64,000 nucleotides of DNA, from the NCBI GenBank assembly GCA_025267735.1, contig CM046303.1:36469380-36533379 (forward strand). The letters run 5' to 3'. The DNA is from Mactra quadrangularis. Lineage: Eukaryota; Mollusca; Bivalvia; Venerida; Mactridae. Below, one piece after another: positions 46,513 through 57,917 of this stretch. A model generated the notes under the pieces. The model searched no databases, was not told the DNA's origin, and saw nothing but the letters and a program-made list of their open reading frames with translations. Numbering within the stretch: position 1 is the stretch's first letter; every line of letters starts with the position of its first letter. The position numbers were made by a program, and so were the translations under genes.

Positions 46513-47888
46513 TAAAACCTATGGTTTGTTTATGTTCTTTTGAATAATATAAGGAAAGTTGCTAGGACAGCTTGGCCTCCAGAGCTTCTTAGTTTTGATA
46601 ATGTTTTTCATGTAACACTAAATTGCTGTAAGCAGGAGGGTTTAGTCTGGCTTCATTATTTTCTCACCATGACAAAATCAAGCAATACATCAAATTATTT
46701 TGTTCTTGATATTTCTCAAGTACCATGCGCCACCTTTGAGCAAGACCCTAATTTATTTCCACAGGTGTTGAAGCATCACCTAAAGAGACCTCTCATCTTT
46801 CCAATTGCCTTTATCATAGACTTTATAGTTCGTAGAACATAATCAGTGATCACAAGTGTAATTCTAGCTATTACATGTGCAACTATCTGGATGAATCAAA
46901 ATCATCACCACTTTTAATCTTCTTCCAACACTGTACTTTTTTCATACTTGAAAATTGTTGTACAAATTAATTTTGTTGAGGACATAGCCTTGGTGGAATG
47001 CAACCATGATATAATTATGTAGCAAGATCACAATTTTTTTCTAGTTATCAATTTGAATTTACTCTCAGGAGTCTCAGCCTTCCCTTGAAAGCCTCCAGGG
47101 AAGATGCTATAATCTAGTTCATTGGTTCTGTAAATATTTTTTACTTTTCTTTGCCTTTCAAATGTGATATAAATTGTCTCTAAACAGTTACATTAGTGAG
47201 GTGAATAACTTTGAGATGTTAAAGTTTTTAATTATGATTGATTCATCATAGAACTAAAAGAACGGACAGGGTGAAAAAATGGGGGTCAGAATTCTTCAGT
47301 GAGCTATACTTATTTCAATGTAACTATTTCTGCTTTGACTGGAATAAAAAGAGCTGGAAGGAGTGAAAATGAACAGGGTACATTGCTGCCCCTATTTATA
47401 TTGAAGGTTTTACAACTGGTGTATTTTTATCCTAAAATTATTGATTGATATATATGTATATGTCACCAATCATATAGACTCTAAGCCAGGATGTCAACAT
47501 ATAGTTCTGTATTTGATTAAAAGGTTGTTAAGACATTTGGAGTAAAGACTTACAAGTTTGTCAGTCTGTCAATAATACAACTAAACGTACAAGGTCACTT
47601 ATGTATAGAAACTAACTCAGTTGTTATTGTTAGTGTAATTTTGATTAGCCATTATCAGTTACTTTTCATCTTGATGTTTGTAGTTTGCACTTTTACAATT
47701 AAATGTTGCAACCATTTGAATTTATTATCATATCATTAACTCTTAGGGCTTGGTCACATCTACTCAACTAAGGTCCAGAAATAATATGACTTCTAAAAAT
47801 AATGATAAAGTGATAATGGTGTGACTTATCTTTCCACAGTAAATGAGAAGTTTTCATAGCTGACTATTGGTTTTGTTTTTATTTTCAG
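46513..47888. other. Upstream or intronic DNA before the epsin start
   Basis: No recognised gene. A plus frame 46540-46842 (100 codons, no ATG start) is open but shows no known domain and no splice context; treat it as chance. The last ~20 bases (ttttgtttttattttcag) form a good acceptor. Confidence 0.45.
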
Positions 47889-48492
47889 ATTTTATTTTTG
47901 GACTCTTTGTGATGTTACAATGATTCAGGTTCTCAGAATCTGATACAAACTTCAAACTTGGTAAAAAATTAGTTTGTGTGTGTGTTGACGCTTAATAAGT
48001 GCTGAAAAAATGCCTATGAGAAGAACTTTGAAAAATGTAGTGAAAAACTACACAGATGCCCAGGTCAAGGTGCGAGAGGCTACATCCAATGACCCATGGG
48101 GGCCATCAAGTACCCTAATGTCAGAAATTGCTGATCTAACATATAATGTGGTTGCATTCACAGAAATTATGCAAATGTTGTGGAAGAGATTGAATGACCA
48201 TGGGAAAAATTGGAGGCATGTATATAAATCTCTCACGGTATTGGACTACATTATAAAAACTGGAAGTGAAAAAGTAGCTCAACAATGTAAGGAACATATA
48301 TTTGCAATTCAAACTTTAAAAGACTTTCAATATACTGAAGATAACAAAGACCAAGGAATGAATGTTCGAGAAAAAGCTAAACAATTAGTTGCTTTACTTA
48401 AAGATGATGAAAGATTAAAGAATGAAAGAGCTAAAGCCCTTAAAGCTAAAGAAAGATTTGCACAAAATTCTCAAGGAGTTGGAAGCCAGCCA
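47889..48492 (+). CDS. EPN: Epsin, ENTH-domain exon
   Basis: The coding part starts at ATG 48010 and runs 161 codons to the donor AGCCA|GTAAGT (phase 0); the acceptor is at 47888, so 47889-48009 is 5' untranslated. The protein begins MPMRRTLKNVV and has the complete ENTH domain: KVREATSNDPWGPSS, MSEIADLTYNVVAF, WKRLNDHGKNWRHVYK, VREKAKQLVALLKDDERL. Residues that bind PI(4,5)P2 in epsins are kept (basic helix 0, Arg22, Asn27, Arg60, Lys66, His70). Epsins bend plasma membrane and recruit clathrin, AP-2 and ubiquitinated cargo during endocytosis. The UIM, clathrin/AP-2 and NPF parts are not in this exon and were not found downstream to 64000, so they presumably lie beyond the window. ATG 48010 fits the family length at the N-terminus. 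EPN is a family symbol only: which paralogue cannot be said. Confidence 0.97.
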
Positions 48493-51400
48493 GTAAGTAT
48501 TAATTATTTCTCCTTTTATCATTGTCTTAATTGATGATTTTGGGTAATTATTTCCATCTATGTTTCATATATCAGTATTGTTATTGATTACATCATGAAT
48601 GGTGAGCATTGTTTTGTTTGTATGGATTCCTTTATTTAAATAAGTTACTCTCAGTCATTGCAAAACTCAACAGTTTATTAATAGACATTATGGCCTGTAA
48701 AGATAAAATTTTACAGGACCAAACCGAGTCTTACAGGACTGGAGAAATTTTACATATTTTGATGAATTGAAAATTGTGCTGATGAGTTCAACTTCTTTGC
48801 CAGTCTGTTCTGTAAACATGCATATCTAGGCGGTCCTTTTTATTTTATACAGGATTTGTCTGTTGCTCCACCATGTTTAGCGATGACTGCTTACACTAAA
48901 TTTAAAACCAATTGTACAATATAATAAGTGTACTGCTAATCAAGATGAATATATTAAACTGATAAGGGTATCATTTTTACTGTGATATTTACAGTTTAAT
49001 TTGATGAATTGTCAGTCTGTCAGCTAGAGGGGGTTCTTGTATAATGTAATAATTGTTGTTTAAAGTTCAATGGTTGTCGGGGAGATCAGTTAGGCCACTA
49101 CTTTTATATAAATTGGTTTACAAAACCGGCGACCGTAAATGTTGTGAAAATGAAAAAAAAATCGAGAAACTCGACTTTTTATTTTTAGCAAGACTGTGAA
49201 ACAGGCGAAGCTATAAGCGGCATTTCAGAACTGCGATATTGAGTAGTGGTCCATTTTCCGCATGCCAGCAAATAGTTCAATATTAAAAACTCGATACATA
49301 ACTGCCTTTATCTTGCATTCACACATATTTCATAAAATTCATTGCGACATCAAATTTCTTCAATTTTGTGAACAATTAAACTATGTTAGAAAAGTAATAA
49401 CTCGACTGGTTACCGCAGATGAATACAGGTACATCGATTTCATTCATGAAAAATTATGAATGAAAATATTTTACTCGTCCCCGTATCAAGCACTATAGTC
49501 ACGTGATTAACAATTCAATAAACCTGGAAAGACTCGATCAAACGCTTTACTTTGAATTTGTAAGAACGGTTAAATTTTACAATAATATAAACAGTGGAGT
49601 AAATGTTTTATTTCTGTGTAAAAAATAAACAAATATTGAATGACACAATATGCTAGTTGTGAAGTAGTCTATTCGCCGTGCAAATTCGAATATTTCATAA
49701 GTTCATTACTACTGTTCTTCGCAGTGAAACTTCGAATATTCGTAACATTGAAATGTAATATTGTAACGAGCTCACCCCGGACAACTGTGGACGCGTGTAT
49801 AGATCTACGCGAGATGTATTGTCTAGATCTATACCGCCGGAGTGGATCTACGTCAGTGGAGGTTTCTCCGAGGTGAACTGGTTGGTATCGGGGTTGAGAG
49901 GCCTGTCGAGTGGTTCTCTTACACCTGTTGTTCAATTGGTAGCGTGAACGATTGAAGTTCACTCGATGCTCTTGTCAAACGACTTGTTTGACATAGAACG
50001 AATTTTAAGGCTTTTGGGTGATATATGGGACCATTTCATCAATTGTTGATCGATTTTCTTCAAATAAAAAGTATTTTTGTGCATAATAATCCTTTCTTGA
50101 GCAGATAGTGAAAAAGATTTGACGATCAGGCCGTTTTTGTGAGCTTGGTGACGAGTTGAAAACTACAACCGTTGAACAGGCGTTAGAGACCTTTTCTCTA
50201 TATATACTATAATAAGGAAAAATTGAATCTGTCACCTGTGTGAATTACAAGGTAACTTCTGATTTAAACTGTAGTTATTATGTGTAATATACCCCGGCCC
50301 GTTTCAATATTAGCTGGGGAGGGGGGGGGGGGGGCTATTGCATTTACCGGTACGTAGTAATTCACCTGAACTAGAAATACCAGTATTAGAATTTTCAAAA
50401 ATGTTTTACTGTGTATTCACAACGTATCCAAACCGTCCAAAGTTTATTTATAGAAGACAAGACTTAACATGCCCTGATAATATGTAAGACCATTGATCGA
50501 GTCTATTTTTAGAATTCCAGGAATTAGCACGCTTTGTTTACAATTGGAGTAAATGAATTGAAGTAATATCCCTCAACGTTTTAAGCCGTGCCGAGTCTAT
50601 TTAGAGAATATCAAGATTTGCGTGACATGTGAATGATACCTAACATTTAGACCTTTTTTGATTCATTTTATGGAACTTTCTGGGCTGATGAAAGTATACC
50701 GAATAAACAGGTGTTGTCCAGGATTTGTTTGGACTACGAACATAAAACAGCATTATTATGGTAGACTCTAGAACTGTTCCTGTCTATTTGACATATAGGG
50801 ACTAGCCCCAATCTTTGAGCAAACCGAAATATTCCTATATAAATAAGAAGGGTGTTGAGCTAACAGCTATGCTTTTGAGGGGCATGACTTAAACCTGTCT
50901 CAGTGGATACTGGTTACGCCTCTCGGCTGATTGGATACAGATAATCTTGTCCCGTATAAATACATTTGCCCGTTAGTAGGTAAGATATGTTTGCATTTTT
51001 GCAACAAAAAGGAGTTTTAAAAAAGAAAACACATTCTATTATTAGCTGTGCATATTTTCTGGTTTTTTTGCAACTTCATTGACACTGGTTATACTTCATG
51101 CAATAATAATGTTATTTTCTGGTAATACACGCAGATAACCCGACAAAAAAATGTGCTAAAGAGTTCAATTGTGCATCCCTATTTTGACTGTCCGATGTCC
51201 ACTTTTTCATCGTGTGACCACAAATGCATTGTTCTGATTGGCTTACAACAACCGGTGTCAACACGAAAATCCTCAAATCTTGATAATTGTACTTATCGCT
51301 GCCGACGCAGCTATAATAATAACCATAACATTTACCCTATTGCCCTGTTGGATTAGAGGGACGAGAAAATATTAATGCAAAGTATTAAATACCGCCGGGT

Positions 51401-52394
51401 AGTGGTAACATTATGAGTACATACATCAAGAGAGAAAACAAAGCTAGATAAAGCAAAAAGACTATAAGACAATAAACATGTACAATATCTAAAAGTTCAG
51501 CATGCAGACATAGCATCAAAACTTACTAAAGACAAGTACAAATAATTTATAACTTTTACATCATGCATTTTGTGCTTCGTTTACGATAAACCCGATCCAA
51601 AATTCCTAGCTGGATTAATCGCTTATAAATTGCTATCGCTTATAAATATGCAGCAAATCTGTTCACAAAGACGTGCGTGAAATATATCAGTACGTGTGGT
51701 TTTTAGCATGAACCTCAATTTAGGAGAGCATCTATTTTGCAATGTATTAAGAAATAAATTAATGAAAATAATGCACTTAAAGTGCCCATCAATGGCAGAA
51801 TTTTTATTGCAGTACTATAAGATTAAAAATTATTACAATTTAATTAGCTCTGTCAGCATTTGTAAATAAAAAAGGAGGACGCAAGTAAAAGAAATCATGA
51901 ACTGCTTCTACCATCAGATTCTGACGACTTCAATGTGTAAATAAGTGATCTTATTTTAAGTTCATGATATTTTGTCTTTTATCGGGGGCTACTGTCCCCG
52001 AACACCCGCTTTTTCATGGTCATCGTCAATACCGACACGTTGAAGACACAGGGATTCATAACGATAACCATTTATACCTCATAACCTATATCCATGGCTG
52101 CCCTAATTGTGGCATGTACCCATTCGATAAAACCCTCTTTTGGCTTCAAAGTTTGCATTGCATGTCTATGGAAAGTATGTTATGAATTTTAAAAAAAAAT
52201 TCAGAATTTTTGGATTTGCGGAGGTTAAAATCTATGCTAGTTAAAATCACAAACAAAATTTGAGTAAATTCCATCCGATAGTTATTTAGATATTTCATTG
52301 GGTCCAGCTTTAAGGCAAAATACCTATAAAATGAAAACATTTTGTATTTTTAATGTGTATTTCACAATTCATATTGTTTCATTTCAATTGATGA
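48493..52394. other. Epsin intron or downstream DNA; no exon seen
   Basis: Mostly AT-rich. A GC-richer patch at 49770-49960 contains a hairpin (gtatagatcta / tagatctatac, 49796-49834). A run of G lies at 50320-50333. A TATA-like gtataaata at 50955 and a small hairpin gggggctactgtcccc at 51984 were seen. None is tied to a gene. Confidence 0.4.
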
Positions 52395-52995
52395 TATAAT
52401 TTGTTCTCTACCTCATGCTGTTGCGTTGTCCTTTTTTTCAAAAATGTACATACTGCAGGCTGATCCAACAATTGTTATCAACTTCATTTATGATAATTTC
52501 TACAGCATACCTTAAAAGTAACTCATATTAGCAGAACAGTTCTGTTCTGTTTATGATAGCTATGAAAGTAAGATTACAAAAACAAGAATTATTTGAAATT
52601 TCTTTTTTCCATTTTTGAATCATCTAGCTTGTGAATTATGATTTTAATTTTTTCTTCACGTGTTCAACATGATTTTGATATTTTACTTGGAGTACAATAT
52701 TTTGTTATTATAGACAGGATGTATGAAATCATTGTGTTGACATTACTGAAAATCATTATTTCTATTGAATGAGGAAATAAGACTTCTCACAGCTCTTCAT
52801 CAACTAGTAATTATACAAGTCCATTGATCAGTGAGTTATAAGAAAATGTATGCCAATCTTTCTTAAAAAGCTCTTAATCATCAGATTTGATTTATACCTA
52901 AATTAATGACTGGTTATACGTGAGACGAAACTAAAGCTTGAACTATTGATGGTTGTGTGAGCCTTCAACACAGTCTTGCTTCAGTGCTTTTCAGC
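52395..52995 (+). repeat. Dispersed repeat, copy 2
   Basis: Diverged direct copy of 31240-31700; the best-kept block is cagtgcttttcagcacttt at 52981. Noncoding. Confidence 0.55.
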
Positions 52996-53988
52996 ACTTT
53001 GATTTGTAGTTCCGACCGATAAAAAAATCAACGAAAATGAAAAAAAAACATGCCTCACAAAATCTCTATTTTGAGAGTAAACAAAATAATAAAATGCCAC
53101 CGGCAAATAATCATGGAAACAAACATTTTTTTAAAGTCAATTTTTTGGCCCTTGACGAAGAAGTTTATGGAGTAATTTGATAATTTGATGTCTAAATGTC
53201 ACTATAACTGAAATTGTAACCAAACAGTCATGTTTTCATGGTAACAAACCTAGTAAGTAATGATAATGACATGATCCTTTGTTCCTTTTTTTGCTTAATA
53301 CTAAAATCTATCTAGTTTATATTCACTGAGAAAATGAATACGTAAATATAATAAATGCTCTGTTTCTGCAACTGTGCATTTTTGTGTCTTTGACGCATAT
53401 TTTCATTGATGACCCGTTAAAATGTGTGTCTACAGTGCGTCATTTGAGAGGCAACAAGATCTATACAGTAAATTATTATCTTTTTCATTCATGTTAATCA
53501 GAGATAAAGATAACTGTGTAAAAAATCGTGTCTTTGTTTGTTGTTGAGTCGGTCCCTTATTTTACAAATAATATAACTTTATTTATACTCCAAAAAGTCA
53601 ACAGGTCCATTAATTTTTTATCTATTTTCTAGATGACTTAATTATATTGATCAGTTGTATGTTGTTGAGTCCATCTCTTATTTACCCAATTACATTGAGA
53701 CTTAACTTAAAAGTTATACACCTATTCCTAAGTAAACAGGTTTGGTCCATCATGATGTTAGAAGAGCTGACTCTAAATTTATACAGTTATCTTGGAAGTT
53801 TTAAATTGAAGGTTAATATTGAATGAACTGCGAATTGATATTAAATAGACAAAATTGTTTACATTCAAACTTTCTAATATTGTGAGTCTTGTTATGTTGG
53901 AACTCTGTGTCATTTTGTCAACTGGACAACATGTTAACATAGGCATTACCAATGTGTATGTAATTTTATACATGGGTCTGTTTGCCAA
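52996..53988. other. No gene seen
   Basis: AT-rich, presumed epsin intron. No feature recognised. Confidence 0.45.
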
Positions 53989-54417
53989 TAGGGCTGACAT
54001 TGATATAAAATTTTGTATCAATATATTGAAAGGCAAGTATCAGGGATTCATAGAATTTATAGAGTCAGACAAGAAGTGTTATAGAGGCTGCTAGAACTCC
54101 AGTATATATATATATATACAATTGAATATATATTGCCCTCTTGATGTTATGAGTGATGTTAAAAGTTGTTTCATACATAAAACAAACTAAAATAAACTGT
54201 ATTTTCTTGTTTTGAATACTTAACAGAAAACATGAAAACTAAGATATATGTAAAAAAGATAAAAACAACGCAGGGATGTTAATTAAACATCACCTTCATT
54301 TATTTTTTAGCTTTATAAAATGCTAGATTGTATCGATATTCCAAATTGGGAATCAATGTAGGATTGTCTGTCAAGAATCAGTGATACATCAATATCGTGC
54401 TTTCGATGATGGCCTTA
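53989..54417 (+). mobile_element. hAT-like MITE, copy 3
   Basis: The ends are tagggctgacattg and gatgatggcctta. The flanks tttgccaa and tttcccaa agree at 7 of 8 bases, the best evidence for an 8-bp duplication in this family. Contains a TA dinucleotide run (54101-54116) and ~50 bp absent from the other copies. Confidence 0.8.
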
Positions 54418-54467
54418 TTTCCCAACAATGACTTTCCTCAAAAAATCTTATGATAAAAATCATTGTA

Positions 54468-54712
54468 TTGTCCGTTTTTTCTCAACTGTCAAAGCTTGAA
54501 TAATTTCACGGTGACTGAATGCATTGTTTTTGTACTGGCGGCCTAATTGTAATTAAAAATATGTTGACTAAAACATATCATACGGCATAAGAAGCTTTAC
54601 TCAATCATAATACACACTTTCGGAAACTCATGGGTGTATTATGATAATAATTTTAACAAACGCATTCACCGTGAAATTATTCATGTTTTGACAGTTGAGA
54701 AAAAACGAACAA
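54468..54712 (+). mobile_element. Tc/mariner-like MITE, copy 3
   Basis: TIRs with tctcaactgtcaaagctt and the reverse tgttttgacagttgaga, TA at 54466-54467 and 54713-54714. Matches copy 1 in reverse across the interior, at similar length (245 bp). Confidence 0.8.
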
Positions 54713-54715
54713 TAA

Positions 54716-54915
54716 GTCAAAAGCAAGAAACAGTAATAATGTAGTCATTTTTTGGCCAATCAATTCCAAATATTATTGAATTATGTATAATATTGTTTAT
54801 TTTTTAAATCTTATATCATAGTTATTTTTATTATCCTTCTGACATTGAACTGCAAAATTATGAAATTGACGTACAATATATTTTTTGTCAGAATTTTTGT
54901 AAAAAGGTACACTGA
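54716..54915 (+). repeat. Dispersed repeat, copy 2
   Basis: Direct copy of 8920-9095. It starts immediately after the MITE at 54468-54712, so the MITE may have landed inside a longer copy. Confidence 0.65.
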
Positions 54916-55855
54916 CTTTTGTCAGACTCATTGAAATCATGGTTACATTCTTTTGTGACCATTTATGTGGTAATGCTAAATGCTGTATCTTCCTTTATGG
55001 AGGATACTGTATGGGTCTGTTGGAAATCAATATCCTCTTGAAGCAACATAAGGCAGTAAACCCTGAACATTTTGTGGATTTTTTTGTCTTCGTGACTTAG
55101 GTTAAAAATACAATTATTAAAATGCTTACTGTCTTTTAGGTGTAAAATTAAGCCTTTAGTGATTATTACTTAGTTCTCTTATCTGAGAGGGACAGTGGTC
55201 ACCCTTTTCTACATAAGTTATATGTATGATTATGTATTATAAATGTATTCTTATATAAAGGTCATGCTCAGGTTTGCATTATTAAGTTATACAGATTATT
55301 AAAATTCTTCAATTAAATTTGCCGGTTTTTGATTGGCTGATTGGGTCCGCTAAAAAATTCATATACATCGCCTGTGAGTTCATATACACCGTGTCCCCTC
55401 GGGTAACCTCTCAAAATAATTCATATACTACCTGAGCCATCTCGTCGCTGATTGGCTGAAAATACATCACATTCCAAACATGGAACGCATCAACATCAGA
55501 TGGATTATGTTAAAATTGAAAGTCAGTAAACTAACGTCCATCTTTTCAAACAAGGACAGTTCATATGAATTAATGTCTAATAATTACGCCATAAAAATAA
55601 GCGTGATCGCCAAGAACTAGTTCATGTGTACGACTTCGATATATGATGAATGCGCAGTAATACACATCTGGTTAACATTAATTCATAACTTATGTCCGCC
55701 ATTTTTTCATCAGTTCGAAACTGTTTTTCTTTTTAACCATGACATGAATTCGCAAGTAAGACATAATAATGCCCTGTGCTAAAAAAATAACATTTTACAC
55801 AAGGTTTTTAACATGAATTACAAATACAATGTATTTGCTTACAATAATCTAAATT
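54916..55855. other. No gene seen
   Basis: Around 55320-55470 gattggctga occurs twice (55331, 55450) with ttcatatac repeated three times between; otherwise unremarkable. No endonuclease domain of the following LINE was found here. Confidence 0.45.
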
Positions 55856-56423
55856 GTAGAGACCAAATTTGACTCTTTCCGATCAAGGCAAAGCTTCTGG
55901 GAAAATATTAAAGAGGGTTGTATTAATATCTCAATGAATATTCGTAACAAAGTAAAAAGTATCACAAATATCGAAGAACTTTTGTCATTGTTTAAAAACG
56001 GTATTATCTCTAGTGTGGAAAAAATGTTCCTTCCAAAATTCATAAATATAAAAGAAATCTACCTTGGTTAAACAGGAAATGGAAAAACTGCCTGAAGAGG
56101 AAAGCTAGACTCTACAAACAGGCGAAACGTACAGGTATGTGGACCAAATTCAGACAATACCAAAAAGAATGTGAACGTATGATGGGCAGAGCTGAATGGG
56201 ACAATGTAAATAAAGTTATCCTTGAAGGCATGGAAAAGAATAATTCCAAACCGTTTTGGAACTATATAAAATCAAAGAAACAAGAAAACATTGGTGTGGC
56301 CCCACTAAAAAAGAAATGGAACTTATTATCAGATGCTACAAATAAAGCTGAAATACTCTAAGAACAATTTCAATCGGTATTCACAAAGAACACTAACCAG
56401 CAAAACTTGAATCAACCTAGTTA
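55856..56423 (+). pseudogene. LINE ORF2, region before the RT domain
   Basis: Two frames are needed: 55856-56071 (RSRQSFWENIKEG, SVEKMFLPKF) and then about 56045-56361 (LPWLNRKWKNCLKRKARLYK, KPFWNYIKSKKQE), with a TAA at 56359 after which EQFQSVFTKN continues. LNRKWK..lyk..fWnYIKSKK is the usual segment between endonuclease and RT in these elements. One frameshift and two stops show that it is dead. Confidence 0.85.
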
Positions 56424-56646
56424 GGCCACAACAAGTTGATGATATGTTCTATGGATTTTTCTAGAAAAAAAATGGGGCGAGCGAGCGAAGAAAAATTTTT
56501 TTTTTAAATCTTAATTCAGTTGCTTAATATAGCGGTTTGACCAAATTTTTATGAGCGAGCGAGGAAATAAAAACATTTTTTTTGTAAAAACCGTCAAAAT
56601 TAAGGTGCGAGCGAATCCATAGAACATAGATCAATTTGTTGTGGCC
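56424..56646. mobile_element. PIF/Harbinger-like MITE, copy 2, inside the LINE
   Basis: Ends ggccacaaca and gttgtggcc with TTA at 56421-56423 and 56647-56649, a TWA-type 3-bp duplication. Taking out the element and one TTA makes the LINE frame continuous across the junction (codons for Asn-Gln-Pro-Ser-Tyr-Thr-Tyr-Pro), which confirms the insertion point. Matches 46284-46512. Confidence 0.85.
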
Positions 56647-56649
56647 TTA

Positions 56650-57909
56650 TACTTACCCAGAAGCACCAAAGATACAAGTCAACAAAAGGGGCGTCTTGAA
56701 ACAACTGAAAAACATTAACACTTCCAAAGCCATTGGTCCTGATACGATACCAAGTATTATTCTTAAAACCTGTGTGGATGAACTAGTGGACGGCCTGAGT
56801 GATATATTTCAATATTCATTAGACTACAGGGAACTTCCTAATGATTGACAAGATGCAAACGTCTCACCAGTTTTCAAAAAAGGAGACAGACACCTAGCAG
56901 AGAACTGCAGACCTGTAAGCCTTACTTCTGTAACCTCCAAGATACTAGAAAATATCATATGTAGTCATCTCTTGAAATACCAAATATTAAGTTCACTAAA
57001 TCATGGTTTTCGTTCCGGATATTCCACAGAAACTCAACTCATCGTCACAATGCATGACCTACTCTCTACATTCGACAGAAAACAACAAGTGGATGTGGCC
57101 ATCCTCGACTTTTCGAAGGCATTCGACACGGTACCTCACGATCTTCTATCAAAAATGGCAAACTATGGTGTAAACAGATCACTGCTCCGATGGCTGTCCT
57201 CATTTCTGAAAAATCGATCCATGAACGTTGTGGTGGATGGAGAACATTCTTGAAGTGTCCATGTTGAATATGGTGTCACCCAGGGAACAGTATTAGGTCC
57301 TCTAATGTTCCTGTGCCATATAAATGACTTGCCTCTCAGTGTTAAATCCCACGTTAAACTATTTGCAGAGGACTGTTTATTGTATCGAACCATACGTACT
57401 ATACAAGATCACATTGATTTACAAAAAATGCTATATATACTATGTGTTAAAAGTAAAACCACATATTTCTATGAACTGAACAAATCTATTCTAAAACATG
57501 TTGACTCTAATCCATATCTTGGAGTTCTTATATCACAAGACCTCACATGGTCCAACCACATAGCAAACATCTGCAAAGGCGCTAGCTCAACACTCGGGTT
57601 CCTGAGAAGAAACTTGAAACACTCTCCACTTGAATGTCACAAAACTGCATATACTGCTCTTGTTCGTTCTAATCTGAAATATGCGTCCATTATATGGGAC
57701 CCTAATCTAAAGAAGGACATCGACAAAATTGAAAGAATCCAAAGACAAAGTGCCAGATTCATCCTTAATGATTACAAAAACAAAGAAGAAGGCTGTGTTA
57801 CAGACATGCTCAAGTGCTTAAAACTGACAATGCTCCAAGAACGGCGCAAATACAACCGACTGGTGATGCTCTACAAGATAGCAGAGGGGCTGGTGCTGGC
57901 AGTGGATCC
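56650..57909 (+). pseudogene. LINE reverse transcriptase domain, broken
   Basis: One frame throughout: SKAIGPDTIPSIILK, PVFKKGDRHLAENCRPVSL, LNHGFRSGYSTETQL, VAILDFSKAFDTVPHDLL, YGVTQGTVLGPLMF, then LFAED in place of the usual FADD catalytic box, and PYLGVLISQDLTWSNHI. Two stops interrupt it, both TGA (56846, 57251); the first replaces the Trp of the LPxDWK motif. About 20 residues are missing after LQKML (near 57430). With the altered active site it cannot be functional. Confidence 0.9.
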
Positions 57910-57917
57910 TAATATTA

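Noticed and set aside
46540..46842. 100-codon plus-strand gene
   Set aside because: No ATG start, no recognised domain, no splice context, and it begins just after a MITE.
48048..48236. Minus-strand ORF opposite the ENTH exon
   Set aside because: A shadow of strongly conserved coding sequence.
57163..57393. Minus-strand ORF of 76 codons
   Set aside because: Antisense to the LINE reverse transcriptase.
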